Shown in pieces: positions 1-6,896 of a stretch of DNA of 15,937 bases. The notes beneath the pieces are model-generated. The model did no database searches, was not told the DNA's origin, and was given only the letters and a program-made list of their open reading frames with translations. The DNA comes from Alphaproteobacteria bacterium (lineage in GTDB: Bacteria > Pseudomonadota > Alphaproteobacteria > UBA828). Both the position numbers and the translations under genes were made by a program. The stretch lies in contig JAPYQV010000017.1 of assembly GCA_029937205.1 (NCBI GenBank), positions 1 through 15,937 on the forward strand. Direction: 5' to 3'. Each line of letters opens with the position of its first letter. Positions within the stretch are counted from its first letter, which is position 1.

Positions 1-807
1 GCCGAGATAGGCTTCGATCACGTCCGGATTTTCACGCACCTCGTCCGGCGTGCCGTCGGCGATTTTGATACCGTGATCGAGCACTACCACATGATCTGAA
101 ATATCCATCACCACGCTCATGTCATGCTCGATCAGCGCCATGGTGATGGCGAACTCATCATTCGCTTCGAGGATGAAGCGGCACATATCTCCCTTTTCGG
201 CCAGATTCATGCCGGCCATGGGCTCATCCAGGAGCAGCAATTCAGGCTCAGCAGCCAAGGCACGGCCAAGCTCGACGCGCTTTTGCAGGCCGTAGGGCAA
301 GCGCCCCACCGGCGTATTGCGGATCGCCTCTATTTCGAGGAATTCGATGATCTGCTCGACCGCCTCGCGGTGACGGATTTCCTCGGCTTGGGCCGGCCCC
401 ACAAAAGCGAGACAGGCGAGAAGGTTGCTCTTCATCATCAAGTTGCGCCCACTCATGATGTTGTCGAGCGTGCTCATGCCCTTGAACAACGCAACATTTT
501 GGAACGTCCGGGCGATGCCTTGGCGCGCCGCATGGTAGGGCCGCATGCGCCGTCGGGTTTCGCCCTTGTAGGATATCGAGCCGCCTTGCGGGTGGTAAAA
601 TCCGTTCAGCACGTTCAGCATGGAGGTCTTGCCGGCGCCGTTGGGACCTATAATGGCGCACACTTCGCCCTCGCGGATTTCAAAGCTGACGCCGGAAAGC
701 GCGTGCACGCCGCCGAATCCGAGCGTGATGTCATCTACCCGGAGCAGCGTCCGACCCTCGCTCGAGGGCGCCGTCGGCGCGGCGCGCTGATCATCGACGC
801 TTGTCAT
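1..807 (-). CDS. livG: Branched-chain amino acid ABC transporter ATPase LivG (C-terminus cut by window edge)
   Basis: ATP-binding subunit of a LivFGHM-type ABC importer, acting at the cytoplasmic face of the inner membrane. The 269 readable codons contain Walker A GPNGAGKT (residues 54-61), Q-loop ARTFQNVALF (about 99-108), the LivG-type signature LPYGLQK in place of LSGGQ (170-176), Walker B LLLLDEP with D194/E195, and the switch His in IEHDM (H228). The reading frame is open to base 1 and ends at EAYLG, where LivG proteins normally have only a few residues left, so the cut is slight. The ATG at 807 has GGAGG at 812-816 and overlaps the stop of the upstream acyl-CoA ligase gene as ATGA, which implies translational coupling. 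The substrate could be a branched-chain amino acid, an amide or another small acid. The permease and binding-protein genes would lie to the left, outside the window. Confidence 0.93.
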   Translation of the reverse strand, partial: MTSVDDQRAAPTAPSSEGRTLLRVDDITLGFGGVHALSGVSFEIREGEVCAIIGPNGAGKTSMLNVLNGFYHPQGGSISYKGETRRRMRPYHAARQGIARTFQNVALFKGMSTLDNIMSGRNLMMKSNLLACLAFVGPAQAEEIRHREAVEQIIEFLEIEAIRNTPVGRLPYGLQKRVELGRALAAEPELLLLDEPMAGMNLAEKGDMCRFILEANDEFAITMALIEHDMSVVMDISDHVVVLDHGIKIADGTPDEVRENPDVIEAYLG

Positions 808-2732
808 CCGGCCTCCGCAACAGCGCGAATTTCGAGCAATTCAGGCCCGTCTTCACCGCCCCAAGCGACAGAGCCGGCCGTGTCGGCGTAGAGCGCCTCG
901 ATGAGCGCCGCGAATTTCTCTTCAATAACGTGGCGGCGGAGTTGGCGGCTGCGCGTGATTTCACCTGCCGCAACACTAAATTCCCGCGGCAGAACGAGAA
1001 ACCGCCTGATCTGCAGCGCTGCGGATGTCGTATCGCCGGCAAGTGCCTCATTTAACACGCTGAGGCGATCGTGCAGCAAATCGTAGGCTTGGCCGAACCA
1101 GGCAAATTCACCACCGCCCCCGCTCTTGGGCGTGCCAGCCTCTGCCAATGCCCGCCCGGCCGAAGCTTCCAGGCATAGCAGGGCGACGCAGTAGGCGCGG
1201 CCGCGCCCGATAACCATCGCCTCGCCGATCTCGGGAACCGCCTTCAGCCGCGCTTCAGGCGCGCCCGGACTGAACGGGTCGCCGTTTGCCAACTGCCCGA
1301 CTTCGCCCGTGCGACCAATAAATTGTAAATTCCCTGCCCCATCGAGCTGTCCGGTGTCGCCGCTCGCGAACCATTCTTCGACATCAGAATTATCGCTGCC
1401 GTCGTAGGCCGGGAAAGGCGCGGGGCCGCGAATTAGCAACTCGCCATCCTCAGCAACCTTAATCTCCATGCCGGACAGAAGCGGCCCCAAATCTTCGGCG
1501 CTTGGGGCAGCATCGATCTGCGCCGCGACAAAGCCGCCGGCCTCGACGACACCATAGCAGCGCCTGATATCGATGCCGATCATGCGGTAAAAGCGCTCCG
1601 CCGATTGCGTGAGCGCCTCACCGAGCGTGTAGACGGTGCGCATGCGGCCAAGGCCGAGCGCATTGCGGAGCGGACCTCTGATCAATAACTCGCCCAATAT
1701 GCCGCCTGTCCCGGCATCCGGAATTGCGCCGGCGAGCGGCGCTCCGACGGGCGGCGCCTGGCGGGAAAAACGAACGAAGAGCCAGCGTTTAAACCAGCCG
1801 GCATCGGCCATCCGCGCCATGGCGTCGCGCTGTATTTTTTCAAACAAACGCGACGGCGCGATGAAATAGGTCGGTCCGACCTCACGCAGGTCGGCCAGTA
1901 CGGTCTCGCCGGATTCCGGGCACGACACGCAATAGCCCGTAATGTGCGACTGCACGTAGCTTGGGATGTGATCGGCGTACCAAGCCATCGGCATATAGGC
2001 CAGGACTTCCTCGCGCGCAGACAAACGATCTTGCGCCGCCAGCGCGCCGCCGGCCTGGATCAGAAGATCATGCGACAATAGGACGGGCTTGGGCTCCCCC
2101 GTCGCACCGGATGTAAAGAGGATGATTGCGGCATCCTCAGCTCGCCCCGCCGCTATTTCAGCGGTTAGCCAGGACGGCTGCTCGAGCGCCGCCGCGGCGC
2201 CCTGGTCCATGACGTCATCCAGCGCATGGAGTAGGGGCTGGGTATAGCGCCGCATGCCGCGCGGGCGGTCATAGAGGATGCCGGCAAGGGTGCCGACCAG
2301 CCCAGGATTATCCGCCATGGCCTCGACCAGATTGTCGACTTCCTCCTGGCCTTCGACAATCGCGAAGCGCGCCTTCACCTGGGTCAAACGCGCCGCCAAT
2401 TCGGGCGAATAAGCATCCGGAAAGAGCGGCACGGGCACGGCGCCGAGCGCCTGAAGGGCCGCGATCGACCAATAGAGCCGGGGCCGGTTGTCGCCGATCA
2501 GCGCCACCCGATCGCCGCGCGCGATTCCCAATCGCGACAGGCCGTACGCGAGAACATGCACCTGCTCGCACATTTCGGCCCAATTCCAGCGCCGCCATAT
2601 GCCGTAGGATTTCTCACGCATGGCATCGCGCCCGGGCAACGACGCGGCATTTTGCAACAGGAGTCGAGGAAAGGTATCGCTGGCGGATGGCCTCGATTCT
2701 TCAAGCGGCGCTTTCTGCTCCGCTCCGGTCAT
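804..2732 (-). CDS. AMP-dependent acyl-CoA synthetase/ligase-like protein, missing the usual catalytic lysine
   Basis: ANL-superfamily protein of 642 aa, similar in architecture to long-chain acyl-CoA ligases. Members normally adenylate a carboxylic acid with ATP and then form its CoA thioester in the cytoplasm. Visible motifs: A3 FTSGATGEPKPV (about 205-216), A5-like YGVVEAGG, and A7/A8 SGDTGQLD...GRTGEV. The C-terminal motif reads GEITRSRQLRRHVIEEKF; where relatives have T-x-K-V-R-R, this protein has Gln597 (codon CAA at 944-942), so the lysine used for adenylation appears to be absent. The A5 Thr is Val and the A3 motif is TSGATG rather than TSGTTG. Adenylation may therefore be impaired, or only the thioesterification conformation retained; this is inference. 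Ligase genes of this kind commonly sit in liv-type ABC operons, and here the stop overlaps livG (ATGA). The ATG at 2732 has no strong Shine-Dalgarno sequence. The substrate is unknown. Confidence 0.88.
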   Translation of the reverse strand: MTGAEQKAPLEESRPSASDTFPRLLLQNAASLPGRDAMREKSYGIWRRWNWAEMCEQVHVLAYGLSRLGIARGDRVALIGDNRPRLYWSIAALQALGAVPVPLFPDAYSPELAARLTQVKARFAIVEGQEEVDNLVEAMADNPGLVGTLAGILYDRPRGMRRYTQPLLHALDDVMDQGAAAALEQPSWLTAEIAAGRAEDAAIILFTSGATGEPKPVLLSHDLLIQAGGALAAQDRLSAREEVLAYMPMAWYADHIPSYVQSHITGYCVSCPESGETVLADLREVGPTYFIAPSRLFEKIQRDAMARMADAGWFKRWLFVRFSRQAPPVGAPLAGAIPDAGTGGILGELLIRGPLRNALGLGRMRTVYTLGEALTQSAERFYRMIGIDIRRCYGVVEAGGFVAAQIDAAPSAEDLGPLLSGMEIKVAEDGELLIRGPAPFPAYDGSDNSDVEEWFASGDTGQLDGAGNLQFIGRTGEVGQLANGDPFSPGAPEARLKAVPEIGEAMVIGRGRAYCVALLCLEASAGRALAEAGTPKSGGGGEFAWFGQAYDLLHDRLSVLNEALAGDTTSAALQIRRFLVLPREFSVAAGEITRSRQLRRHVIEEKFAALIEALYADTAGSVAWGGEDGPELLEIRAVAEAG

Positions 2733-2995
2733 ACAATTACCGCCGGCACGTACAAACCCGCGCGCCGGCCACTGGCACGATCATTGGACCATTTCACGTC
2801 ACCCTCCCTGATGGCGCAAACCACTCCTTTTTATTGGTTGTGTCATATGGGATTGGCGCGCGCAGTACAAGTCCCAGCAATTGTAATTTGGTGGCAAAAT
2901 GGCGGTAACATGGTTTCTATTGCAGGCTGGCACCCTCCCGTGCTTGATGGAAGCTGCGCCGGGAGCGCCCAATTTAACGGCCGAGCGGAGGCCCC
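2733..2995. promoter_or_regulatory. Divergent intergenic region between the ligase-livG operon and the DUF3237 gene
   Basis: The 263 bases separate two divergently transcribed genes and must hold promoters for both. An A+T-rich patch lies at about 2818-2910, unlike the flanking coding DNA. I could not assign convincing -35/-10 pairs or an operator. Open frames crossing this stretch are short and have no coding features I recognise. Confidence 0.4.
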
Positions 2996-3451
2996 ATGAT
3001 CAAGACCCAACATCTCTTTACCATGCCCGTCGACGTCGAAATGCCGTTGCAGATGGTTGGCGCCACACCGATCGGAGAGCGCCGCATCGCCAAAGTTACC
3101 GGCGGCACGTTCACCGGGCCCGAGATGAACGGCAAAATCTTGCCCGGCGGCGGCGATTGGCTGCTGTTGCGGAGCGACGGATCGCTGCAGCTGGATGTCC
3201 GCGTGACGCTTGAGACCGACGACGGCGCGCTGATTTTTATGACTTATCGCGGCTTCCGCCACGGCCCGGCGGAAGTCATGGCGCGGCTCAACAAGGGCGA
3301 AGACGTGGATCCGTCGGAGTATTATTTCCGCGTTGCGCCATTTTTCGAGACCGGGGCGGAAAAATACGATTGGCTCAACCGCATCGTCGCGGTCGGCACC
3401 GGCCACCGGCTGGCGTCAGGTCCGGTCTATGAGGTTTACAAAATACTGTAA
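2996..3451 (+). CDS. DUF3237 (UPF0311) family protein
   Basis: A 151-aa protein without signal peptide or membrane segment, recognised as DUF3237 by its overall pattern: an N-terminal strand (HLFTMPVDVE), then GATPIGERRIAKVTGGTFTGP, MNGKILPGGGDW, a central LDVRVTLETDDGALIFMTYRG and the C-terminal RIVAVGTGHR...VYEVYKIL. The family is a small beta-barrel of unknown biochemical function. Length is typical. The ATG at 2996 is preceded by GCGGAG (2985-2990), a fair ribosome binding site. It stands alone, divergent from the ligase-livG operon and convergent with mlaC (stop codons 23 bases apart), so the neighbours give little functional hint beyond a possible link to acid or acyl-CoA metabolism through the divergent promoter region. 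Confidence 0.87.
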   Translation: MIKTQHLFTMPVDVEMPLQMVGATPIGERRIAKVTGGTFTGPEMNGKILPGGGDWLLLRSDGSLQLDVRVTLETDDGALIFMTYRGFRHGPAEVMARLNKGEDVDPSEYYFRVAPFFETGAEKYDWLNRIVAVGTGHRLASGPVYEVYKIL

Positions 3452-3474
3452 GGCTGTCGCGCGCTTTCGGCGCC

Positions 3475-4125
3475 TTATTCGCGTGCCTTGACCTGGGCGC
3501 GCAGTTCGTCGAGGAAGCCATCCATGCCTTTTCGTTTTATCACCGACGCGAACTCAATGCGGTGAGTATGCAGCATGCTGATGCCTTCAACACCTATATC
3601 GACAACCCGGTAGCTGCCGTCGATCACGCGCACGCGATAATCCACGCCGATCGGCGAGGCGCCGGACGGCCGGAGGATACGAGTCCGAACGATGACATCG
3701 CCTCCGACATCCGAATCCAGCACTTTGATGATTTCGAAAGTCTCGCCGTTGTATGAATCGAAGCGGCTGGCATAGACGCGGACGATGAAGTCTACAAACA
3801 CATCATTGTAGGCTCTGCGCTGCGCCTTCGTGGCGCTTTTCCAATAGCGCCCCAAGACGAATCGGCTGATCGTCCGCATATGGAATCCATCGACCAGGAT
3901 ATTGCGGAAGGCAAACTCGCGCTCGGCGAATGTTGTGCCCTCCTTGTCACGCAATACGTCAACAGCACGCGCGCCCAAATTTCGGATAAATTCTCCCGCT
4001 TCGCTATCGGCGGCGCTTGCCGAAACACCGGCCGAAGAAAACAAAAGCACCAATACGGTGATAGCGGCGAGCCCCTGCCGGCGACCGGCCGCTGCGCCAA
4101 GCGTTAAAAAATAAATCAACTTCAT
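3475..4125 (-). CDS. mlaC: Periplasmic phospholipid-binding protein MlaC (Ttg2D family)
   Basis: MlaC carries phospholipids across the periplasm between the outer-membrane MlaA-porin complex and the inner-membrane MlaFEDB ABC complex. The 216-aa product has an N-terminal export signal (hydrophobic core about residues 19-33, likely cleavage after SASA near 36-39). The mature MlaC/Tol-Ttg2 pattern follows: EFIRNLGARAVDVL, FRNILVDGFHMRTISRFVLGRYWK, RRAYNDVFVDFIVRVYASRFDSYNGE, then IVRTRILRP and YRVVDIGVEGISML. Its ATG overlaps the mlaA stop (ATGA, 4125-4122), so the two are co-translated. The genes for MlaF, MlaE and MlaD are not in the window; in this lineage they could lie elsewhere. It ends convergently with the DUF3237 gene. 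I see no lesion. Confidence 0.93.
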   Translation of the reverse strand: MKLIYFLTLGAAAGRRQGLAAITVLVLLFSSAGVSASAADSEAGEFIRNLGARAVDVLRDKEGTTFAEREFAFRNILVDGFHMRTISRFVLGRYWKSATKAQRRAYNDVFVDFIVRVYASRFDSYNGETFEIIKVLDSDVGGDVIVRTRILRPSGASPIGVDYRVRVIDGSYRVVDIGVEGISMLHTHRIEFASVIKRKGMDGFLDELRAQVKARE

Positions 4126-4952
4126 TCCGCGCTCATCCCGTCAGAGACTTCTGCCTGATCATATTTTTCGTTGGCAAAATCTTCCAACGTAATGCTGGGT
4201 ATTGGCAGAGGCAGCGGCAATTCGCCGTTGCGAATTTCGTTTGACCGATGCTGGCGATAGAGTTCCCGCATGGCGGCATAGAAATCGATCGAAGTTTCCT
4301 CGAGCGTCTCCAATTCGTTAATATATCTTGAGCGCTGATCGATACCTCGGGCAATAAGGCGCTGATATTTTTCATGACTGCGCAAGGCGCGCGTGAAGGG
4401 ATCGATGAGCCAATCCACGCCCATGCCGATGGCGTCGCGTGGATTGGATGGGCCGAACAGGGGCAACATCAGATATGACCCTTCCGCCACGCCCCACACG
4501 GCCAGAGTTTGGCCAAAGTCCTCATCGGCCCTGGACAGGCCGATACCATCGGCAATGTCGAAAAATCCGGCCAGCCCGAATGTTGAATTAAAGGCGAAAC
4601 GCAGCATCGACGTGGCGGCGCGCTCCATATTTCCCTGTAACAGTCCGTTGGCGAAATTTACCGGTTCGCCCAAATTGTTAAGCGCGTCATTGATGCGATC
4701 CCGCCCCCATTCCGGCACCACACCGACATAAATCTCGGCGATTGGCCGAAGCAATAAACCATCCAGAGTTTGGTTAATTTCGAAAGTTACCCGGTTGATA
4801 TCCTCAAATGGATCATTCACCGAGTAATCATCATCGGCATATTCGTCCGGTGACGATGTGGATGCGCAATTGGCAGTCACGCCAATGACCAAAAGCATCG
4901 CCAGCACTTGCCCAAAGCGTTTCAATATCGGTGATGCCGCTCCAATCGTCAC
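4122..4952 (-). CDS. mlaA: Outer-membrane lipoprotein MlaA (VacJ family)
   Basis: MlaA removes mislocalised phospholipids from the outer leaflet of the outer membrane and passes them to MlaC. Family signatures are clear: NDPFEDINRVTFEINQTLD, the VPEWGRDRINDALNNLGEPVN stretch, LLQGNMERA, RFAFNSTFGLAGFFDIA, EDFGQTLAVWGV and YLMLPLFGPSNPRDAIG. The N-terminus has a hydrophobic segment ending in a lipobox-like TANC; C29 is the likely lipidated residue, though Asn at -1 and Thr at -3 are unusual. The frame also permits GTG at 4958, but that codon lies only two bases from GAGG (4961-4964). GTG at 4952 has an 8-base spacing, so I chose it (276 aa). There is no ATG near the N-terminus. The stop overlaps the mlaC start. 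Confidence 0.92.
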   Translation of the reverse strand: MTIGAASPILKRFGQVLAMLLVIGVTANCASTSSPDEYADDDYSVNDPFEDINRVTFEINQTLDGLLLRPIAEIYVGVVPEWGRDRINDALNNLGEPVNFANGLLQGNMERAATSMLRFAFNSTFGLAGFFDIADGIGLSRADEDFGQTLAVWGVAEGSYLMLPLFGPSNPRDAIGMGVDWLIDPFTRALRSHEKYQRLIARGIDQRSRYINELETLEETSIDFYAAMRELYRQHRSNEIRNGELPLPLPIPSITLEDFANEKYDQAEVSDGMSAE

Positions 4953-5312
4953 ACGCACGTCCTCAATTATCCGCCGCTGCTATTTGTCGATGCACAGCAA
5001 TTATCGGCCTTCTTCATCTGGCTTGCGGCGACAACACGGTGCCGCGCAATTCGTCCAGCTATTTGATTTGCACCAAAACCGTGATTTTAGCAACAGTGGC
5101 GAGGGTGAAAAATCAACAAAAACACCCAAACCACACCACTCATTCCCGAGCCGGTGCAAACTCCCATTCAGTACGTAAACCCGTCAGATGATTAACATAT
5201 CTCCAATCAAGAAACCAGCGCCGCAAGGAGTCAATACGGATCACACACGACGGAACATGCCACGATGTAACAATTATGCTACAGGTTCAGTTAACGCGGC
5301 ATCAATAATTAA

Positions 5313-5320
5313 GGTTAACC
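5313..5320. repeat. 8-bp perfect palindrome GGTTAACC
   Basis: The self-complementary GGTTAACC lies in the intergenic stretch upstream of the degenerate EAL gene, 18 bases after another GTTAAC (5290-5295). Such a site could be an operator half or chance; no regulator can be named from the sequence. Confidence 0.3.
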
Positions 5321-5435
5321 TCGGTCCGACTCGCTACATTTAAGGGGCGGCGTGAATAAAACATTGAAAACAAATAATATTTTCGTGATCCTTTAAATTT
5401 CTCGAAGGCCTATGCCTTATTTCTTGCCAATTCAG

Positions 5436-5454
5436 GGCGAATCCGCGATTCGCC
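5436..5454. repeat. Perfect inverted repeat, 8-bp stem with 3-base loop
   Basis: GGCGAATC (5436-5443) and GATTCGCC (5447-5454) pair perfectly around CGC. It lies about 150 bases upstream of the start of the degenerate EAL gene and is not followed by a run of T, so it is not a classical intrinsic terminator. It could be a leader hairpin or a dyad operator for that gene. The pairing is read directly from the sequence; the role is inference. Confidence 0.5.
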
Positions 5455-5605
5455 TTCGATCGCGCGCAACGGCTATCAGAATCGGCGACAAAGTCGAGCG
5501 ACCGTCAATTAGCTCTTAACCCTACATGTGTAAATTCATCCCACCCGGCTGCGCCCTGACGGGATGACGCACCGCCGCGCCAATAAACTAAAGAAACGAG
5601 CAAAT

Positions 5606-6838
5606 ATGCAGTGTTCTGCAAACGGTCTCCAGCAATATGAGGGCCCCGATTCGGGCTTACTATTGGCACAAGCCCTGCAGAAGCGAACGGCCAATTCGGG
5701 CGACAAATTCGCGGTTTATCTCCGCCTATCAATGTTGGACGCGAAGAATCGCCAGAATTATCACGTCGATACAGCCAAATACGCGGTCTCGGTCCTGTGC
5801 GCGGAGCTCGGCGGAGAACTCTATGTGTTCGACAATTCGGACATGATTCTGTTGCTTCCGGATGCTGAAGCCGCGGCCGTAGAAGTCATGACCAAGCGTT
5901 TGCGAGACCTATTTAGCGGACTGATCACGCTGCTTCCCGGCAACATTCTCGAATCGCTCTGCCGGTGGTACGACCTGACCATCCAAGGAGACCAATTTGA
6001 AGATGTCTGCCGGCCGTTGACGAATAGCCGCGACGCCGTCAATGCCCGCGCCGCGCCGCCGCCGGCCAGTATAAAAAATGCCGAACCCATCAATCCGGAA
6101 TTGCTCTCCAGGCTCGAACGCGGTTTGGCTACGATCGACGTGAGCAGTTTCCTGCGCCGCCAACCGATTTGCAAAATACTGCCCGGTCTGGACACACACC
6201 CCAAACATTTGGCGAGCGAGATATATGTGCGCGTCAACGATCTCAGGGACACGATCCTCCCCGGTGTGGATCTGCTGGAGAATCGCTGGCTGTTTCGCCA
6301 TTTAACGGCCGGGCTCGATCAGCGCGTTCTGGCTGCCATTCTCGAGAATATTCAAGCAAATTTGCGCACGCCAATTTCTCTCAACATGAACATCAAAAGC
6401 GTCATGTCGCCGGAGTTTACCCAATTGGTTCGCCTGCTTTCGCCGTCGCAACGGGAAAAGATCACCATCGAGATACATTGCGTCGACCTCATTGCAGATC
6501 CCGGTGCGTTTCGATTTTTTCACGCCTATCTCAGCAATATCGGATTTGAGCTGGCTCTCGACGGCACCGACCTATACAGCTTTCCCGAATTCGCACGCCA
6601 TGATGTCGGCTTTAATAATGTCAAGGTGGGGTGGAATGAAGCTCTTGAGAACGATCTCGCACTCGGCGATCTTCAATTATTTGATCGCGCCGTACGCCAA
6701 CTCGGCGCGGATAAGGTCATTCTCTGCCATTGCGGCACGCCGGAGGCCTTGCAGTTCGGGCACCGGGTAGGGGTGCAGTATTTTCAAGGCCGCCACATCG
6801 ACGAAATACTTAGTCCGGAATCGCGGCGGACAAACTAG
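5606..6838 (+). CDS. Degenerate GGDEF/EAL-type (c-di-GMP signalling-like) protein
   Basis: The 410-aa product has no signal peptide or membrane segment. Residues about 200-402 read as a divergent EAL fold: SEIYVRV in place of EALLRW (E205), SLN (N260), TIEIH (E289), ALDG in place of DDFGTG (D319 kept, second Asp is G320), VKV (K340), ILCHCGT where EGVET is expected (Glu replaced by C374), and YFQG (Q394). Two metal-site acidic residues are therefore missing and phosphodiesterase activity is unlikely. A c-di-GMP-binding or protein-interaction role is possible. Residues about 35-105 weakly resemble a GGDEF fold (GGELYVFDNSDMILLLP), and a Pro/Ala-rich linker follows. The ATG at 5564 would add 14 basic residues but has no spaced ribosome site; 5606 is only slightly better supported (CGAG at 5597-5600). 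It is a single gene between divergent or convergent neighbours. Confidence 0.68.
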   Translation: MQCSANGLQQYEGPDSGLLLAQALQKRTANSGDKFAVYLRLSMLDAKNRQNYHVDTAKYAVSVLCAELGGELYVFDNSDMILLLPDAEAAAVEVMTKRLRDLFSGLITLLPGNILESLCRWYDLTIQGDQFEDVCRPLTNSRDAVNARAAPPPASIKNAEPINPELLSRLERGLATIDVSSFLRRQPICKILPGLDTHPKHLASEIYVRVNDLRDTILPGVDLLENRWLFRHLTAGLDQRVLAAILENIQANLRTPISLNMNIKSVMSPEFTQLVRLLSPSQREKITIEIHCVDLIADPGAFRFFHAYLSNIGFELALDGTDLYSFPEFARHDVGFNNVKVGWNEALENDLALGDLQLFDRAVRQLGADKVILCHCGTPEALQFGHRVGVQYFQGRHIDEILSPESRRTN

Positions 6839-6896
6839 CCGAGCGGCCCGCCAACGGGGACGGGCTTGTCACGCAAATGAGCCGGAGCTGCTGCAC

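Larger units (their letters stand above)
4953..5605. other. Long A+T-richer intergenic region between mlaA and the degenerate EAL gene
   Basis: No open frame here has a recognisable protein, and the base composition is visibly more A+T-rich than the flanking genes. It must hold the mlaA promoter (minus) and the promoter of the downstream gene (plus). Structures seen are a perfect 8-bp hairpin at 5436-5454, the palindrome GGTTAACC at 5313-5320, a small AAGGC/GCCTT hairpin at 5405-5418 and a 7-bp TGATTTT/AAAATCA inverted repeat (5082-5088 with 5109-5115). AAGGAG at 5225-5230 is not followed by a usable start codon. I could not identify a tRNA or a known small-RNA family. Confidence 0.6.

Noticed and set aside
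124..891. Plus-strand open frame of 255 codons
   Set aside because: It is antisense to livG, whose minus-strand frame contains all ABC ATPase motifs; its protein has no family features.
5291..5305. Near match to a CtrA site (TTAA-N7-TTAA)
   Set aside because: It reads TTAA-N7-TCAA, one mismatch, in A+T-rich DNA with no second site; chance is sufficient.
5405..5423. AAGGC-CTAT-GCCTT hairpin followed by ATTTC as an intrinsic terminator
   Set aside because: The stem is only 5 bp and the T-run is broken; no upstream plus-strand gene needs a terminator here.
6846..6866. GC-rich inverted repeat between the EAL-like gene and the EF-G-like gene
   Set aside because: Short imperfect stem and no T-run on either strand, so a bidirectional terminator is not supported.
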